Made by a program: the position numbers and the translations under genes. Shown in pieces: positions 63,921 through 64,000 of a stretch of 64,000 bases of DNA. The DNA is from Neodiprion pinetum (Eukaryota > Arthropoda > Insecta > Hymenoptera > Diprionidae): NCBI RefSeq assembly GCF_021155775.2, contig NC_060234.1:38871026-38935025 (forward strand), written 5' to 3'. How positions within the stretch are numbered: the stretch's first letter is position 1; each line of letters begins with the position of its first letter. The notes under the pieces are model-generated. The model was given only the letters and a program-made list of their open reading frames with translations, was not told where the DNA came from and ran no database searches.

Positions 63921-64000
63921 CTGTGAAAAAAACACACCTTCGTTAGAGACTATATACACTTGCTTTGTTGAACTGTAAAAAGATACATCTCAAATTGTTC

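Noticed and set aside
1..64000. tRNA, rRNA, snRNA genes or CRISPR arrays
   Set aside because: No cloverleaf B-box context, rRNA core or snRNA start was recognised on reading, and the only regular array is a satellite without spacers. A covariance-model scan was not possible.

Overview
The window is eukaryotic nuclear DNA from an insect. It has split genes with GT..AG introns, a single 27-kb intron, AT-rich simple repeats, MITE-like elements and a satellite array. A hymenopteran is plausible from the overall look, but the sequence alone does not fix the order. Two protein-coding genes can be recognised with confidence. Almost all other open frames are short and look like chance.

Layout. 1-10315 is non-coding upstream DNA with a GC-rich patch, a possible TATA promoter with a non-coding first exon near 2.44-2.52 kb, and a 317-bp terminal-inverted-repeat element at 4660-4976. 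10316-46304 (+ strand) is a class A GPCR of the orexin/allatotropin receptor family, in five shared coding exons followed by two alternative terminal coding exons. Its first intron (10787-38124) holds no recognisable gene but has palindromes, a foldback element and a piggyBac-like MITE. 47.3-57.2 kb is a repeat-dominated accessory region. It contains two similar candidate terminal exons at its edges, three ~385-bp tandem units with Gly/Arg-rich candidate exons, a hexamer inverted repeat around a C-rich core, and ~20.4 copies of a 342-bp satellite (49722-56704). 57.2-61 kb is AT-rich spacer with a small minisatellite. 61015-63920 (- strand) is the 3' part of barentsz/CASC3, an exon-junction-complex component whose 5' exons lie beyond the right edge.

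The exon models join in frame at every junction. The receptor gives 1236 nt (411 aa) with the proximal last exon or 1344 nt (447 aa) with the distal one. The barentsz exons sum to 1761 nt with the start frame preserved. The two genes converge on the repeat region and have no evident functional link.

The least explained parts are the alternative receptor tails, the 47.3-57.2 kb region, and the 33-nt in-frame microexon in barentsz.
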